A stretch of DNA of 7,298 bases, taken from positions 1 through 7,298 of the forward strand of contig CAMLQP010000146.1 of NCBI GenBank assembly GCA_946482115.1, in the 5' to 3' direction. The position numbers were made by a program, and so were the translations under genes. The notes below the pieces were generated by a model. That model made no database searches. It saw only the letters and a program-made list of their open reading frames with translations, and was not told the DNA's origin. How positions within the stretch are numbered: position 1 is the stretch's first letter; each line of letters opens with the position of its first letter. Shown here in pieces: positions 1-6,333 of the stretch. This DNA comes from an uncultured Comamonadaceae bacterium. Its GTDB lineage: Bacteria > Pseudomonadota > Gammaproteobacteria > Burkholderiales > Burkholderiaceae.

Positions 1-1037
1 TGCGTTCGCGCCTGCGCATCTCCGAAGCCTGCCCGCTGATCCTGCCGTTCCACGCCGCACTCGACGTGGCGCGCGAGGCCTTCCGCGAGAAAGGCGGCAC
101 CGAGAAGATCGGCACCACCGGCCGCGGCATCGGCCCGGCCTACGAAGACAAGATCGCGCGTCGCGCGCTGCGCGTGCAGGATCTGCGTTTTCCCGAGCGT
201 TTCGCGGCCAAGCTGCGCGAACTGCTGGAGCTGCACAACCAGGTGCTGGTCAACTACCTGCACGCGCCGGCCATCGATTTCCAGTCCGTGTACGACCAGG
301 CCATGGCCCAGGCCGAGCAGATCAAGCCCATGATGGCCGACGTCTCGCGCGAGCTCAACGAAGCCAGCCGCGCCGGCGCCAACCTGCTGTTCGAAGGTGC
401 CCAGGGCACGCTGCTGGACGTCGATCACGGCACCTATCCCTTCGTCACCTCCAGCAACTGCGTGGCCGGCAACGCCGCCGCGGGCGCGGGCGTGGGCCCG
501 GGGCTGCTGCACTACGTCCTGGGCATCACCAAGGCCTACTGCACCCGCGTGGGCGGCGGCCCGTTCCCGACCGAGCTCGACTGGGAAACGCCCGGCACCC
601 CCGGCTACCACATGAGCACCGTGGGTGCCGAGAAGGGCGTGACCACCGGCCGCAGCCGCCGTTGCGGCTGGTTCGACGCCGCGCTGCTCAAGCGCAGCGC
701 CCAGGTCAACGGCCTGTCGGGCCTGTGCATCACCAAGCTGGACGTGCTCGACGGCCTGCCGGAGCTGCAGCTGTGCGTGGGTTACCGGCTCGACGGCGAG
801 TTCATCGACATCCTGCCCATGGGCGCCGACGAGATCGCCCGCTGCGAGCCGGTCTACGAGACCTTGCCGGGCTGGAGCGAATCGTCCGTGGGCCTGACCC
901 GCCACGAGGACCTGCCCGTCAACGCGCGCCGGTACCTGGAGCGCATCGAGCAGGTCACGGGCGTGCCCATCCACATGGTCTCGACCAGCCCGGACCGCGA
1001 CCATACGATACTCTTGCACCACCCCTACGCCGCCTGA
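1..1037 (+). CDS. purA: Adenylosuccinate synthetase, 5'-truncated by window edge
   Basis: PurA makes adenylosuccinate from IMP, aspartate and GTP, the first committed step from IMP to AMP, in the cytoplasm. The frame is open from base 3 to the TGA at 1035–1037, giving 344 visible residues; about 100 N-terminal residues, including the GTP-binding GDEGKGK loop, lie outside the window. Visible PurA hallmarks, in order, are [26 protein letters not shown] (IMP-binding region), [22 protein letters not shown], the [11 protein letters not shown] loop, [16 protein letters not shown] and a C-terminal [10 protein letters not shown]. These line up by memory with E. coli PurA (432 residues) without gaps that suggest damage. 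The GTG at 66 is internal and is not a start. The phosphoribosyltransferase gene follows after 22 nt, so the two are probably cotranscribed. Identification is very secure. Confidence 0.97.
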   Translation, partial: RSRLRISEACPLILPFHAALDVAREAFREKGGTEKIGTTGRGIGPAYEDKIARRALRVQDLRFPERFAAKLRELLELHNQVLVNYLHAPAIDFQSVYDQAMAQAEQIKPMMADVSRELNEASRAGANLLFEGAQGTLLDVDHGTYPFVTSSNCVAGNAAAGAGVGPGLLHYVLGITKAYCTRVGGGPFPTELDWETPGTPGYHMSTVGAEKGVTTGRSRRCGWFDAALLKRSAQVNGLSGLCITKLDVLDGLPELQLCVGYRLDGEFIDILPMGADEIARCEPVYETLPGWSESSVGLTRHEDLPVNARRYLERIEQVTGVPIHMVSTSPDRDHTILLHHPYAA

Positions 1038-1044
1038 CACCACC

Positions 1045-1052
1045 AGAGGAGA
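1045..1052 (+). promoter_or_regulatory. Ribosome binding site of the phosphoribosyltransferase
   Basis: The purine run AGAGGAGA contains GGAG at 1048–1051, 8 nt before the ATG at 1060. It lies in the short gap after the purA stop and fixes the start of the downstream gene. Confidence 0.75.
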
Positions 1053-1059
1053 ACCCGGC

Positions 1060-1584
1060 ATGTTGACCGAAGATGGCAAGCACCTGTACGTGTCCTACGA
1101 CGAGTACCACAACCTGATCGAGAAGCTCGCGCTCAAGGTCCACCAGTCGGGGTGGCAGTTCGACACCATCCTGTGCCTCGCGCGCGGCGGCATGCGCCCG
1201 GGCGACATCCTCTCGCGCATCTTCGACGTGCCGCTGGCCATCATGTCCACCAGCTCTTACCGTGCCGAGGCCGGCACGGTGCAGGGCAAGCTCGACATCG
1301 CGCGTTACATCACCACGCCCAAAGGCGAGATCGCCGGCAAGGTGCTGCTGGTCGACGACCTGGCCGATTCCGGTCACACCCTGCGCGCGGTGATCGACCA
1401 GCTGCGCAACAACTACCCGCCCATCACCGAGCTGCGCAGCGCCGTGATCTGGACCAAGCAGCTGTCCACCTTCACGCCCGACTATTCGGTCGAATTCCTG
1501 CCCACCAACCCCTGGATCCACCAGCCCTTCGAGGGCTATGACAGCATGCGCCCCGCGCAGCTGCTCGAAAAGTGGAAACTCTGA
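1060..1584 (+). CDS. Purine-type phosphoribosyltransferase (Gpt/Hpt-like)
   Basis: A 174-residue type I phosphoribosyltransferase, expected to join a nucleobase to PRPP and release pyrophosphate. The PRPP-binding signature VLLVDDLADSGHT is at residues 95–107, with the two adjacent acidic residues and the DSGHT phosphate loop intact. ARGGMRPGD (residues 41–49) is the usual early loop that contacts pyrophosphate. The TNPWIHQPFE segment (about 149–158) resembles the aromatic base-stacking region of xanthine/guanine/hypoxanthine transferases. There is no signal peptide or membrane segment. The start is ATG with a good Shine–Dalgarno 8 nt upstream. Placement directly after purA fits a role in purine salvage, but the preferred base (xanthine, guanine or hypoxanthine) cannot be decided here. 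The next gene starts 4 nt after its stop. Confidence 0.9.
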   Translation: MLTEDGKHLYVSYDEYHNLIEKLALKVHQSGWQFDTILCLARGGMRPGDILSRIFDVPLAIMSTSSYRAEAGTVQGKLDIARYITTPKGEIAGKVLLVDDLADSGHTLRAVIDQLRNNYPPITELRSAVIWTKQLSTFTPDYSVEFLPTNPWIHQPFEGYDSMRPAQLLEKWKL

Positions 1585-1588
1585 GCCG

Positions 1589-2782
1589 ATGACCGGGCTG
1601 CCCACCCAACTCATCCACCATCCCTACCGCGCGCCGGACGGCTACGAAGCCGTGCCTGTGGGCGTGTTCAAGGGCTCCACCATCTTCTTCGACAGCGTGG
1701 CCGAACTGCGTGCGCGCCAGTGGCGCGACAAGAGCGGCTACACCTACGGCCTGCACGGCACGCCCACCACCTTCACGCTGGAGGAGCGCATCGCCACGCT
1801 GGAGGGCGGCACGCACTGCGTGCTGGTGCCCAGCGGCCTGGCGGCCATCGCGATGGTCGACTGCGCCTTCCTGGCCCAGGGCGACGAGGTGCTGCTGCCC
1901 GACAACGCCTATGGCCCGGGCAAATCCCTGGCGCGTGACGAGCTGCAGCGCTGGGGCGTGACGGCACTGACCTACGATGCCATGGACCCGGCCGACCTGG
2001 CCGCCAAGATCACGCCGGCTACGCGCCTGGTGTGGCTGGAGGCGCCGGGCTCCATCACGCTCGAGTTTCCCGACCTGCCGGTGCTGACCGCATGCGTGCG
2101 CGAGGCCAACGCCCGCCGCGGCGCCGACGGGCGCCCCGTGCTGACCGCGCTGGACAACACCTGGGGCGCCGGCGTGGGGCTCAAGGGTTTCGACCTGGGC
2201 GTGGACATCGTGGTGCAGGCGCTCACCAAATACCCCAGTGGCGGTGCCGACGTGCTGATGGGCTCGGTGGTCACGCGCGACACCGCGTTGCACCACCGCC
2301 TGCTGGACATCCACATGCACTACGGCTGGAGCGTGGGAGCCAACGACGCCGAACTGGTGCTGCGTGGCCTGCCCAGCATCGAACTGCGCTACCGCGCGCA
2401 GGACGCCACCACACGGGCGTTGGCGCAGTGGATGGCGCAACAGTCCGAGGTGGTGCAGGTGCTGCACCCGGCGTTGCCCGGCTCGCCGGGTCACGAGGCC
2501 TGGAAGCGAGACGCGAGCGGGGCGGCCTGCCTGTTCAGCGCGGTGTTTCGCGATGACATCCAACAGGCAAGCATAGACCGTTTCTGCGACAGCCTGAAGT
2601 TATTCCGACTGGGATGGAGCTGGGCAGGCCCCATCAGCCTGTGCGCGCCCTATGATGTGCCCAGGATCCGCCGCACGCCCTGGCCCCATGCCGGAGGTCT
2701 GGTGCGCTTTGCGGTGGGCCTGGAGTCGGTGGATGACCTGCGCGCGGACCTTGAACAAGGGTTGCAGGCGGCCATGCGCTGA
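1589..2782 (+). CDS. metC: Cystathionine beta-lyase (Cys/Met metabolism PLP enzyme)
   Basis: A 397-residue PLP-dependent enzyme of the Cys/Met metabolism family, expected to cleave cystathionine to homocysteine, pyruvate and ammonia for methionine synthesis. The Schiff-base lysine is K214 in QALTKYPSGGAD. Other family marks are the YTYGLHGTPT segment (51–60, cofactor phosphate contacts from the neighbouring subunit), the PSGLAAI turn (81–87), EAPGS (151–155, commonly ESPGS), ALDNTWGAG with D189 facing the pyridine nitrogen, and LVRFAVGLES with R373 as carboxylate-binding arginine. Length is typical. The frame is open further upstream (to 1538) inside the previous gene, but ATG 1589, 4 nt after that gene's TGA, gives the usual N terminus and suggests translational coupling; its own Shine–Dalgarno is weak. 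SWAGPIS (344–350) has alanine where I expect glycine. Family is secure; a related gamma-lyase activity is possible. Confidence 0.9.
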   Translation: MTGLPTQLIHHPYRAPDGYEAVPVGVFKGSTIFFDSVAELRARQWRDKSGYTYGLHGTPTTFTLEERIATLEGGTHCVLVPSGLAAIAMVDCAFLAQGDEVLLPDNAYGPGKSLARDELQRWGVTALTYDAMDPADLAAKITPATRLVWLEAPGSITLEFPDLPVLTACVREANARRGADGRPVLTALDNTWGAGVGLKGFDLGVDIVVQALTKYPSGGADVLMGSVVTRDTALHHRLLDIHMHYGWSVGANDAELVLRGLPSIELRYRAQDATTRALAQWMAQQSEVVQVLHPALPGSPGHEAWKRDASGAACLFSAVFRDDIQQASIDRFCDSLKLFRLGWSWAGPISLCAPYDVPRIRRTPWPHAGGLVRFAVGLESVDDLRADLEQGLQAAMR

Positions 2783-2804
2783 TCCCTCCTCTTTATCGGC
2801 ACAC

Positions 2805-2811
2805 GGAAGGA
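2805..2811 (+). promoter_or_regulatory. Ribosome binding site supporting a TTG start
   Basis: GGAAGGA ends 8 nt before the TTG at 2820. It lies in the 37-nt gap after metC and is the main reason for starting the small gene at TTG rather than at the ATG at 2652 inside metC. Confidence 0.6.
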
Positions 2812-2819
2812 CCGCTCAC

Positions 2820-2999
2820 TTGGCAACACCCAACTACGGCTACGAGAAACGCCAGCGAGAGCTGGCCAAGAAGCAGAAGAAGGAAGAGAAGGAGCGCGCC
2901 AAGGCCGAGCGTCGGCGCAACCCCGGCGATCCTGACGTCGCCGAGCCCGGCGAGCCGGAATCGGACGGCAACCCGCCCGGCACAGCGCCGGACGCCTGA
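2820..2999 (+). CDS. Small charge-segregated conserved hypothetical protein
   Basis: A 59-residue protein of unknown function starting at TTG. Residues 1–8 (MATPNYGY) are followed by a basic, lysine/arginine/glutamate-rich stretch (about 9–33) likely to form one charged helix. The tail (34–59) is acidic and rich in proline and glycine. The N half is therefore strongly positive and the C half negative. There are no cysteines, no signal peptide and no membrane segment. I recall similar MATPNY…EKRQ…LAKK proteins across Proteobacteria annotated only as hypothetical; that is memory, not a search. A Shine–Dalgarno of the right spacing precedes the TTG, while the longer in-frame reading from 2652 overlaps metC and looks like noise there. 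The positive half could contact nucleic acid, but that is speculation. Confidence 0.72.
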   Translation: MATPNYGYEKRQRELAKKQKKEEKERAKAERRRNPGDPDVAEPGEPESDGNPPGTAPDA

Positions 3000-3009
3000 G
3001 CCTGTTCCG

Positions 3010-4113
3010 TCAGGCCAGGGCCGGGTAGTCGGTGTAGCCCCTCGCATCACCACCATAGAAAGTGGTGCGGTCGGGCACGTTCAGCGGCGCCGCTTCGCGC
3101 AGGCGGCGCACCAGATCCGGGTTGGCGATGAAGGCTCGGCCGAAGGCCACCAGGTCGGCGCCCTGCGCCACGGCGTCATCCGCCAATGCGCGGTCGTAGC
3201 CGTTGTTGACCATCCAGGCGCCGTTTCCGCCCGCCGCGCGGTAGGCCGCCTTCAGGGCCGCGAAGTCGAACGGGCGCTCGGGGATCTCGCGCGGGCCGCC
3301 GGTTGCGCCTTCGATCACATGCACATAGGCCAGGTCCAGCGGGGCCAGTTCATGCATCAGGTACCCGAACAGCGGTTGCGGATCGCTGTCCACGATGTCA
3401 TTGGCCGGCGTGACCGGCGACAGGCGGATGCCGGTGCGGTCGCCACCGATGGCGTCGGCGACGGCCCGGGTCACCTCCAGCAGCAGGCGGGCGCGGTTCT
3501 CGACCGGGCCGCCATAGGCGTCGGTGCGCTGGTTGGCACCGTCCTTGAGGAACTGGTCCAGCAGATAGCCGTTGGCCGCATGGATTTCCACGCCGTCAAA
3601 ACCCGCGGCCACGGCGTTGAGCGCCGCGCGGCGGTAGTCCCCGACGATGCCGGGCAGCTCGTCCAGCGCCAGCGCGCGCGGCGCCGAGGTCTCGGCGAAG
3701 CGGCCGCCGTTTTCGTCCAGCAGGTAGGTCTTGGTCCTCGCCGCGACGGCCGAAGGCGCCACCGGGGCCTGGCCTTCGGGCTGCAGCGAGGTGTGCGACA
3801 CCCGCCCCACGTGCCACAGCTGCGTGACGATCTTGCCGCCGGCCGCGTGCACGGCATCGGTGACGGTTTTCCAGGCGGCCACCTGCTCGTCGCTCCAGAT
3901 GCCGGGCACGTCCGCGTAGCCCTGGCCCTGGTGGCTGATGGCGGTGCCTTCGGTGACCAGCAGGCCGGCGCTGGCACGCTGGACGTAGTAGGTCGCCATC
4001 AGGGGGGTGGGAAGGGCGCCGGGCGCGCGGTTGCGCGTGAGCGGGGCCATGACGATGCGGTTGGCCAGGTCAAGGCGACCGGCGCGGGTGGGGGTGAAGA
4101 GGGGTGAGGTCAT
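3010..4113 (-). CDS. Old Yellow Enzyme family alkene reductase (NemA-like)
   Basis: A 367-residue FMN-dependent NAD(P)H:flavin oxidoreductase with a TIM-barrel fold, close in length to E. coli NemA (365). Members reduce activated C=C bonds and nitro compounds such as N-ethylmaleimide or nitrate esters. Visible landmarks are IVMAPLTRNRA (20–30, with T26 near the flavin), TQLWHVGRVSH (97–107, W100), the substrate-binding pair H178 and N181 plus proton-donor Y183 in IHAANGYLLDQF, NQRTDAYGG (194–201), R230 in GIRLSPV, and the flavin-phosphate loop AFGRAFIANPDLV (323–335). All key residues are present. The frame is open to 4212, but ATG 4113 gives the standard MTSPLFTP N terminus and avoids reading through the upstream terminator; ATG 4140 is a less likely alternative. 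No strong Shine–Dalgarno is seen at 4113. The gene converges with the small hypothetical gene 10 nt away. Physiological substrate unknown. Confidence 0.93.
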   Translation of the reverse strand: MTSPLFTPTRAGRLDLANRIVMAPLTRNRAPGALPTPLMATYYVQRASAGLLVTEGTAISHQGQGYADVPGIWSDEQVAAWKTVTDAVHAAGGKIVTQLWHVGRVSHTSLQPEGQAPVAPSAVAARTKTYLLDENGGRFAETSAPRALALDELPGIVGDYRRAALNAVAAGFDGVEIHAANGYLLDQFLKDGANQRTDAYGGPVENRARLLLEVTRAVADAIGGDRTGIRLSPVTPANDIVDSDPQPLFGYLMHELAPLDLAYVHVIEGATGGPREIPERPFDFAALKAAYRAAGGNGAWMVNNGYDRALADDAVAQGADLVAFGRAFIANPDLVRRLREAAPLNVPDRTTFYGGDARGYTDYPALA

Positions 4114-4140
4114 GCCCGGTACATGGGGACGGTGGACCAT

Positions 4141-4167
4141 AAAAAAAGCCCCACCTGGGTGGGGCTT
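4141..4167 (-). terminator. Intrinsic terminator of phaP
   Basis: Bases 4146–4167 form a perfect inverted repeat, AAGCCCCACC / GGTGGGGCTT, giving about 9 base pairs with a CTGG-type loop. On the - strand the stem is followed by seven T residues (4147–4141). This is a textbook rho-independent terminator for transcripts from the right, that is phaP, whose stop is 68 nt upstream. It lies 33 nt before the chosen start of the ene-reductase, so that gene is either expressed from its own promoter or by readthrough. Confidence 0.88.
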
Positions 4168-4234
4168 GAAGGGATCCCTGAAATCCGATTTCGAAGAGAT
4201 CCGAGGAGACAACCAGAAAAGACGGTTCGTGCGA

Positions 4235-4777
4235 TCAGCGCTTGCGGGTGGTGGTCTTGGCGGCGCTGACGGCGGAGGCGGTCACGGTGTTGAAGTTGGA
4301 CTCGGCCATTTCGGTGGCCTGTTTCACGGCCTTCTGCACGGATTCGATGGCGTTGTTGGCGGCGGACACGGCGCTCTTCATCACGGCCACGGCGGTCTCG
4401 GAGCCGGCGGGTGCGTTCTTGGCGGCGTTGTCCACCAGGCCCATGAACTTGGCCTGGGCTTCAGCGGCCTGGGCTTCGGCAACCTTGCCGAACTCGGCGC
4501 CGGTGCCGGAAGCGATGTCGTAGAGGTGGCGGCTGTAGGCGGCGGCTTTTTCAGCCAGGGGCTGCAGCAGACCGGCCTGGAAGCTCAGCAGTTCCTGGGC
4601 ATCCTTGACGCTAAGCAGGGTCTGGGTGTTGCTGGCCGACTCGGCCAGGGCGGCCTTGGTGGCCTGCAGGTTCAGTTCGACCAGCTTTTCGACGCCTTCG
4701 AAGGCTTTGTTGGTCAGGCCGAACAGGGTTTCGACGTTGGCTTTGTGGGCGGCGAGGACTTGTTCTGCGGTCAGCAT
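4235..4777 (-). CDS. phaP: Phasin (PHB granule-associated protein)
   Basis: A 180-residue phasin, an amphipathic protein that coats polyhydroxybutyrate granules and limits their size and fusion. The start [22 protein letters not shown], a central [13 protein letters not shown] segment, [27 protein letters not shown] (about 64–89) and an alanine-rich helical C half ending in a basic TTTRKR tail match betaproteobacterial PhaP proteins. Composition is helix-forming throughout, with no cysteine, no signal peptide and a single [15 protein letters not shown] hydrophobic helix near the N terminus. ATG 4777 has GGAG (4782–4785 on the complementary strand) 8 nt upstream. The reading frame stays open far to the right across the divergent gene, but that extension is an artefact. 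A promoter with flanking dyads lies upstream and a terminator downstream, so it appears to be a single-gene transcript. Such genes are normally highly induced when PHB accumulates. Confidence 0.94.
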   Translation of the reverse strand: MLTAEQVLAAHKANVETLFGLTNKAFEGVEKLVELNLQATKAALAESASNTQTLLSVKDAQELLSFQAGLLQPLAEKAAAYSRHLYDIASGTGAEFGKVAEAQAAEAQAKFMGLVDNAAKNAPAGSETAVAVMKSAVSAANNAIESVQKAVKQATEMAESNFNTVTASAVSAAKTTTRKR

Positions 4778-4820
4778 GGCGGGGGCTCCGTGATTCAGTT
4801 GGACATCGGGTTGGCAGCTA

Positions 4821-4835
4821 TGTTGCGCTGCAGCA
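4821..4835. promoter_or_regulatory. Candidate PhaR-type operator, start-site proximal copy
   Basis: TGTTGC-GCT-GCAGCA is an imperfect 15-base dyad with 6-base arms and one mismatch. It has the same architecture as the copy at 4880–4894. It falls just downstream of the predicted phaP transcription start (about +1 to +16), where a bound repressor would block initiation. It matches the half-site GCAG of the CTGC-N3-GCAG site reported for PhaR in alphaproteobacteria; binding here is inferred. Confidence 0.55.
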
Positions 4836-4843
4836 TGGTTCGA

Positions 4844-4871
4844 ATTATAGAAAGGCTCTGACGGAATGCAA
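4844..4871 (-). promoter_or_regulatory. Sigma70-type promoter of phaP
   Basis: On the - strand a perfect -10 element TATAAT occupies 4849–4844. A -35-like TTGCAT occupies 4871–4866, with a 16-nt spacer; reading CTTGCA gives 17 nt. Initiation is expected near 4837, giving a leader of about 60 nt before ATG 4777. It is the best promoter in this GC-rich window. Confidence 0.72.
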
Positions 4872-4879
4872 GCGCTTTT

Positions 4880-4894
4880 TGCTGCGATGCAGCA
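4880..4894. promoter_or_regulatory. Candidate PhaR-type operator, upstream perfect dyad
   Basis: TGCTGC-GAT-GCAGCA is a perfect dyad with a 3-base centre. The symmetry continues into flanking T and A runs, so 4876–4898 pairs as TTTTTGCTGC / GCAGCAAAAA. It contains an exact CTGC-N3-GCAG, the motif I recall for PhaR of Paracoccus denitrificans and Rhodobacter sphaeroides. It sits 8 bases upstream of the phaP -35 element and about 60 bases before the divergent deacetylase start, so it could act on both. It is not a terminator: neither strand has a T run after the GC stem. Confidence 0.65.
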
Positions 4895-4954
4895 AAAAAA
4901 TGGAGTGCAACCCCTAAATCGGGCGGCGATGTGGCGGGCGGAGACAATCGGCCG

Positions 4955-5899
4955 GTGCAAGCCTTCTACGCCGACTCCTTCGTGCTGCCGCTGCCCCCGG
5001 GGCATCGGTTTCCCATGGCCAAATATGCGGCACTGCGCGAGGCGCTGGTGCGCGAGCTGCCCGCGGTGCGCCTGCAGCAGGCACCCGCCGCCGCAGACGG
5101 CGAGCTCGCGTTGGCGCACACGCCGGCCTATGTCGATGCGGTGTCGTTCGGGACGCTGAGCCAGGCGGCCCAGCGCGAGATGGGTTTGCCGTGGAGCGAG
5201 GCCATGGCCGAGCGCGCCCGCCGTTCGGTGGGCGCCACCGTGGCCGCCGCCCGTGCCGCTCTGGCGGGCGAGGGCGTGGCAGGCAATCTGGCAGGCGGCA
5301 CCCACCATGCCTATGCGGACAAGGGCAGCGGCTTCTGCGTCTTCAATGACGTCGCCGTGGCGGCGCGGCAGATGCAGACCGAGCGGATGCGCGACGGTCA
5401 GGGCCCGCTGCGCGTGGCCATCGTCGATCTGGACGTGCACCAGGGCAACGGCACGGCGCGCATTTTCCAGGGCGACCCGTCGGTGTTCACGCTGTCTCTG
5501 CATGGCGAGAAGAATTTCCCCTTTCGCAAGGAGGCGGGCGATCTGGACGTGGCTCTGCCCGACGGCTGTGACGACGATAGCTATCTGCAGGCGCTGGATC
5601 ACGCCCTGGACGAGCTGGACCGCCGCTTCGAGCCGGGGCTGGTGCTCTATCTGGCCGGGGCCGACCCGCACGAGGGCGACCGCCTGGGCCGCATGGCCCT
5701 GAGCTACGACGGCCTGGAGGCGCGCGACCGGCGCGTGTTCGACTGGGCCTGGCAGCGGCGCCTGCCGCTGGCGCTGACCATGGCCGGCGGCTATGGCCGC
5801 GACATCGCGACCACGCTGGCCGTGCAGCTCAATACCTGGCGGGTCGCGGCGGCCTACGCCGGGCGCTGGCACGCGCGCTGGCACAATCGGGGCACATGA
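4955..5899 (+). CDS. Histone deacetylase superfamily hydrolase
   Basis: A 314-residue zinc-dependent amidohydrolase of the arginase/deacetylase fold (AcuC / histone-deacetylase-like). Members remove acetyl or related acyl groups from lysines, polyamines or small amides. The active site is complete: H117–H118 in [15 protein letters not shown] (125–132), zinc ligands D160 and H162 in DLDVHQGNG, third ligand D237 in AGADPHEGD, and Y280 in AGGYGRD. Glutamine 163 replaces the second histidine of the DxHHGNG form, which I believe is normal for this bacterial subgroup. I chose GTG 4955 because it gives the typical MQAFY…[17 protein letters not shown] terminus and has GGAG at 4940–4943, 11 nt upstream; GTG 4931 is an alternative adding 8 residues. 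No signal peptide. Its TGA overlaps the next start codon. Divergent from phaP. Physiological substrate unknown. Confidence 0.92.
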   Translation: MQAFYADSFVLPLPPGHRFPMAKYAALREALVRELPAVRLQQAPAAADGELALAHTPAYVDAVSFGTLSQAAQREMGLPWSEAMAERARRSVGATVAAARAALAGEGVAGNLAGGTHHAYADKGSGFCVFNDVAVAARQMQTERMRDGQGPLRVAIVDLDVHQGNGTARIFQGDPSVFTLSLHGEKNFPFRKEAGDLDVALPDGCDDDSYLQALDHALDELDRRFEPGLVLYLAGADPHEGDRLGRMALSYDGLEARDRRVFDWAWQRRLPLALTMAGGYGRDIATTLAVQLNTWRVAAAYAGRWHARWHNRGT

Positions 5900-6333
5900 A
5901 CGCCCCCCGCCCGCAGCCGCAGCCACGCAGCGCCTACAAGGTCTTTCGCACCATCGGCACGCGCTGGATGGACAACGACGTGTATGGCCACGTCAACAAC
6001 GTCGTCTACTACAGCTGGTTCGACACTGCGGTGAACGCCTGGCTGATCGAGCAGGGCGCTCTGGACATCCACGCTGGCGAGGTCATCGGCCTGGTGATCG
6101 AGACGCAGTGCAACTACTTCGACTCGCTCGCCTTCCCGCAGGACGTGCATGCGGGCCTGCGGGTGGCGCACCTGGGCAAGTCCAGCGTACGGTATGAGGT
6201 AGGCCTGTTCGCGCCTGGCCGCGAGACCAGCGCCGCCAGCGGCCACTTCGTGCATGTCTACGTGGACCGGGCCACGCGCCGGCCGGTGCCGCTGCCCGAG
6301 AAACTCAAGAGAACCCTGGAGACCCTGACGTGA
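5896..6333 (+). CDS. Acyl-CoA thioesterase, hotdog fold (4HBT family)
   Basis: A 145-residue single-domain hotdog protein expected to hydrolyse acyl-CoA thioesters in the cytoplasm. The signature is [23 protein letters not shown] (residues 24–46). D28 is in the position of the catalytic aspartate of 4-hydroxybenzoyl-CoA thioesterase and YbgC. Further family features are the IETQCNYF strand (68–75) and [12 protein letters not shown] (94–105) and [15 protein letters not shown] (116–130). Length matches the family (130–150). The ATG overlaps the TGA of the deacetylase gene as ATGA, and its own TGA overlaps the next GTG, so it is almost surely cotranslated with both neighbours. No separate Shine–Dalgarno is clear. 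Chain-length preference cannot be predicted. Confidence 0.92.
   Translation: MNAPRPQPQPRSAYKVFRTIGTRWMDNDVYGHVNNVVYYSWFDTAVNAWLIEQGALDIHAGEVIGLVIETQCNYFDSLAFPQDVHAGLRVAHLGKSSVRYEVGLFAPGRETSAASGHFVHVYVDRATRRPVPLPEKLKRTLETLT
6318..6321 (+). promoter_or_regulatory. Shine–Dalgarno deciding the GTG start of the nitroreductase
   Basis: GGAG ends 8 nt before GTG 6330, inside the last codons of the thioesterase. It supports the unusual GTG start that overlaps the preceding stop. Confidence 0.65.

Noticed and set aside
2994..3015. Dyad GCCTGA…TCAGGC spanning the two convergent stop codons, as a shared terminator
   Set aside because: The stem is only 5–6 base pairs with a 6–10 base loop and no T run on either side; too weak to call.
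4114..4212. N-terminal extension of the ene-reductase to ATG 4212
   Set aside because: The extra 33 residues would be read through the phaP terminator hairpin and do not resemble the family's N terminus.
4876..4898. Hairpin TTTTTGCTGC / GCAGCAAAAA as a possible intrinsic terminator
   Set aside because: Neither strand has a T run following the GC stem; the flanks are part of the dyad itself. Its position beside the phaP -35 fits an operator better.
4914..4919. CTAAAT as a -10 element for the deacetylase gene
   Set aside because: No -35-like hexamer lies 16–18 bases upstream, and the match is weak.
4931..4957. GTG 4931 as the start of the deacetylase
   Set aside because: It adds eight residues not typical of the family and has a poorer ribosome site than GTG 4955. 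It remains possible.
4235..5926. A 563-residue open frame on the - strand covering phaP and the antisense of the deacetylase
   Set aside because: Only the last 180 residues, from ATG 4777, are phasin. The rest is a low-complexity H/R/A/G/Q-rich reading antisense to a clear deacetylase and crosses the phaP promoter, so it is a GC-rich shadow.
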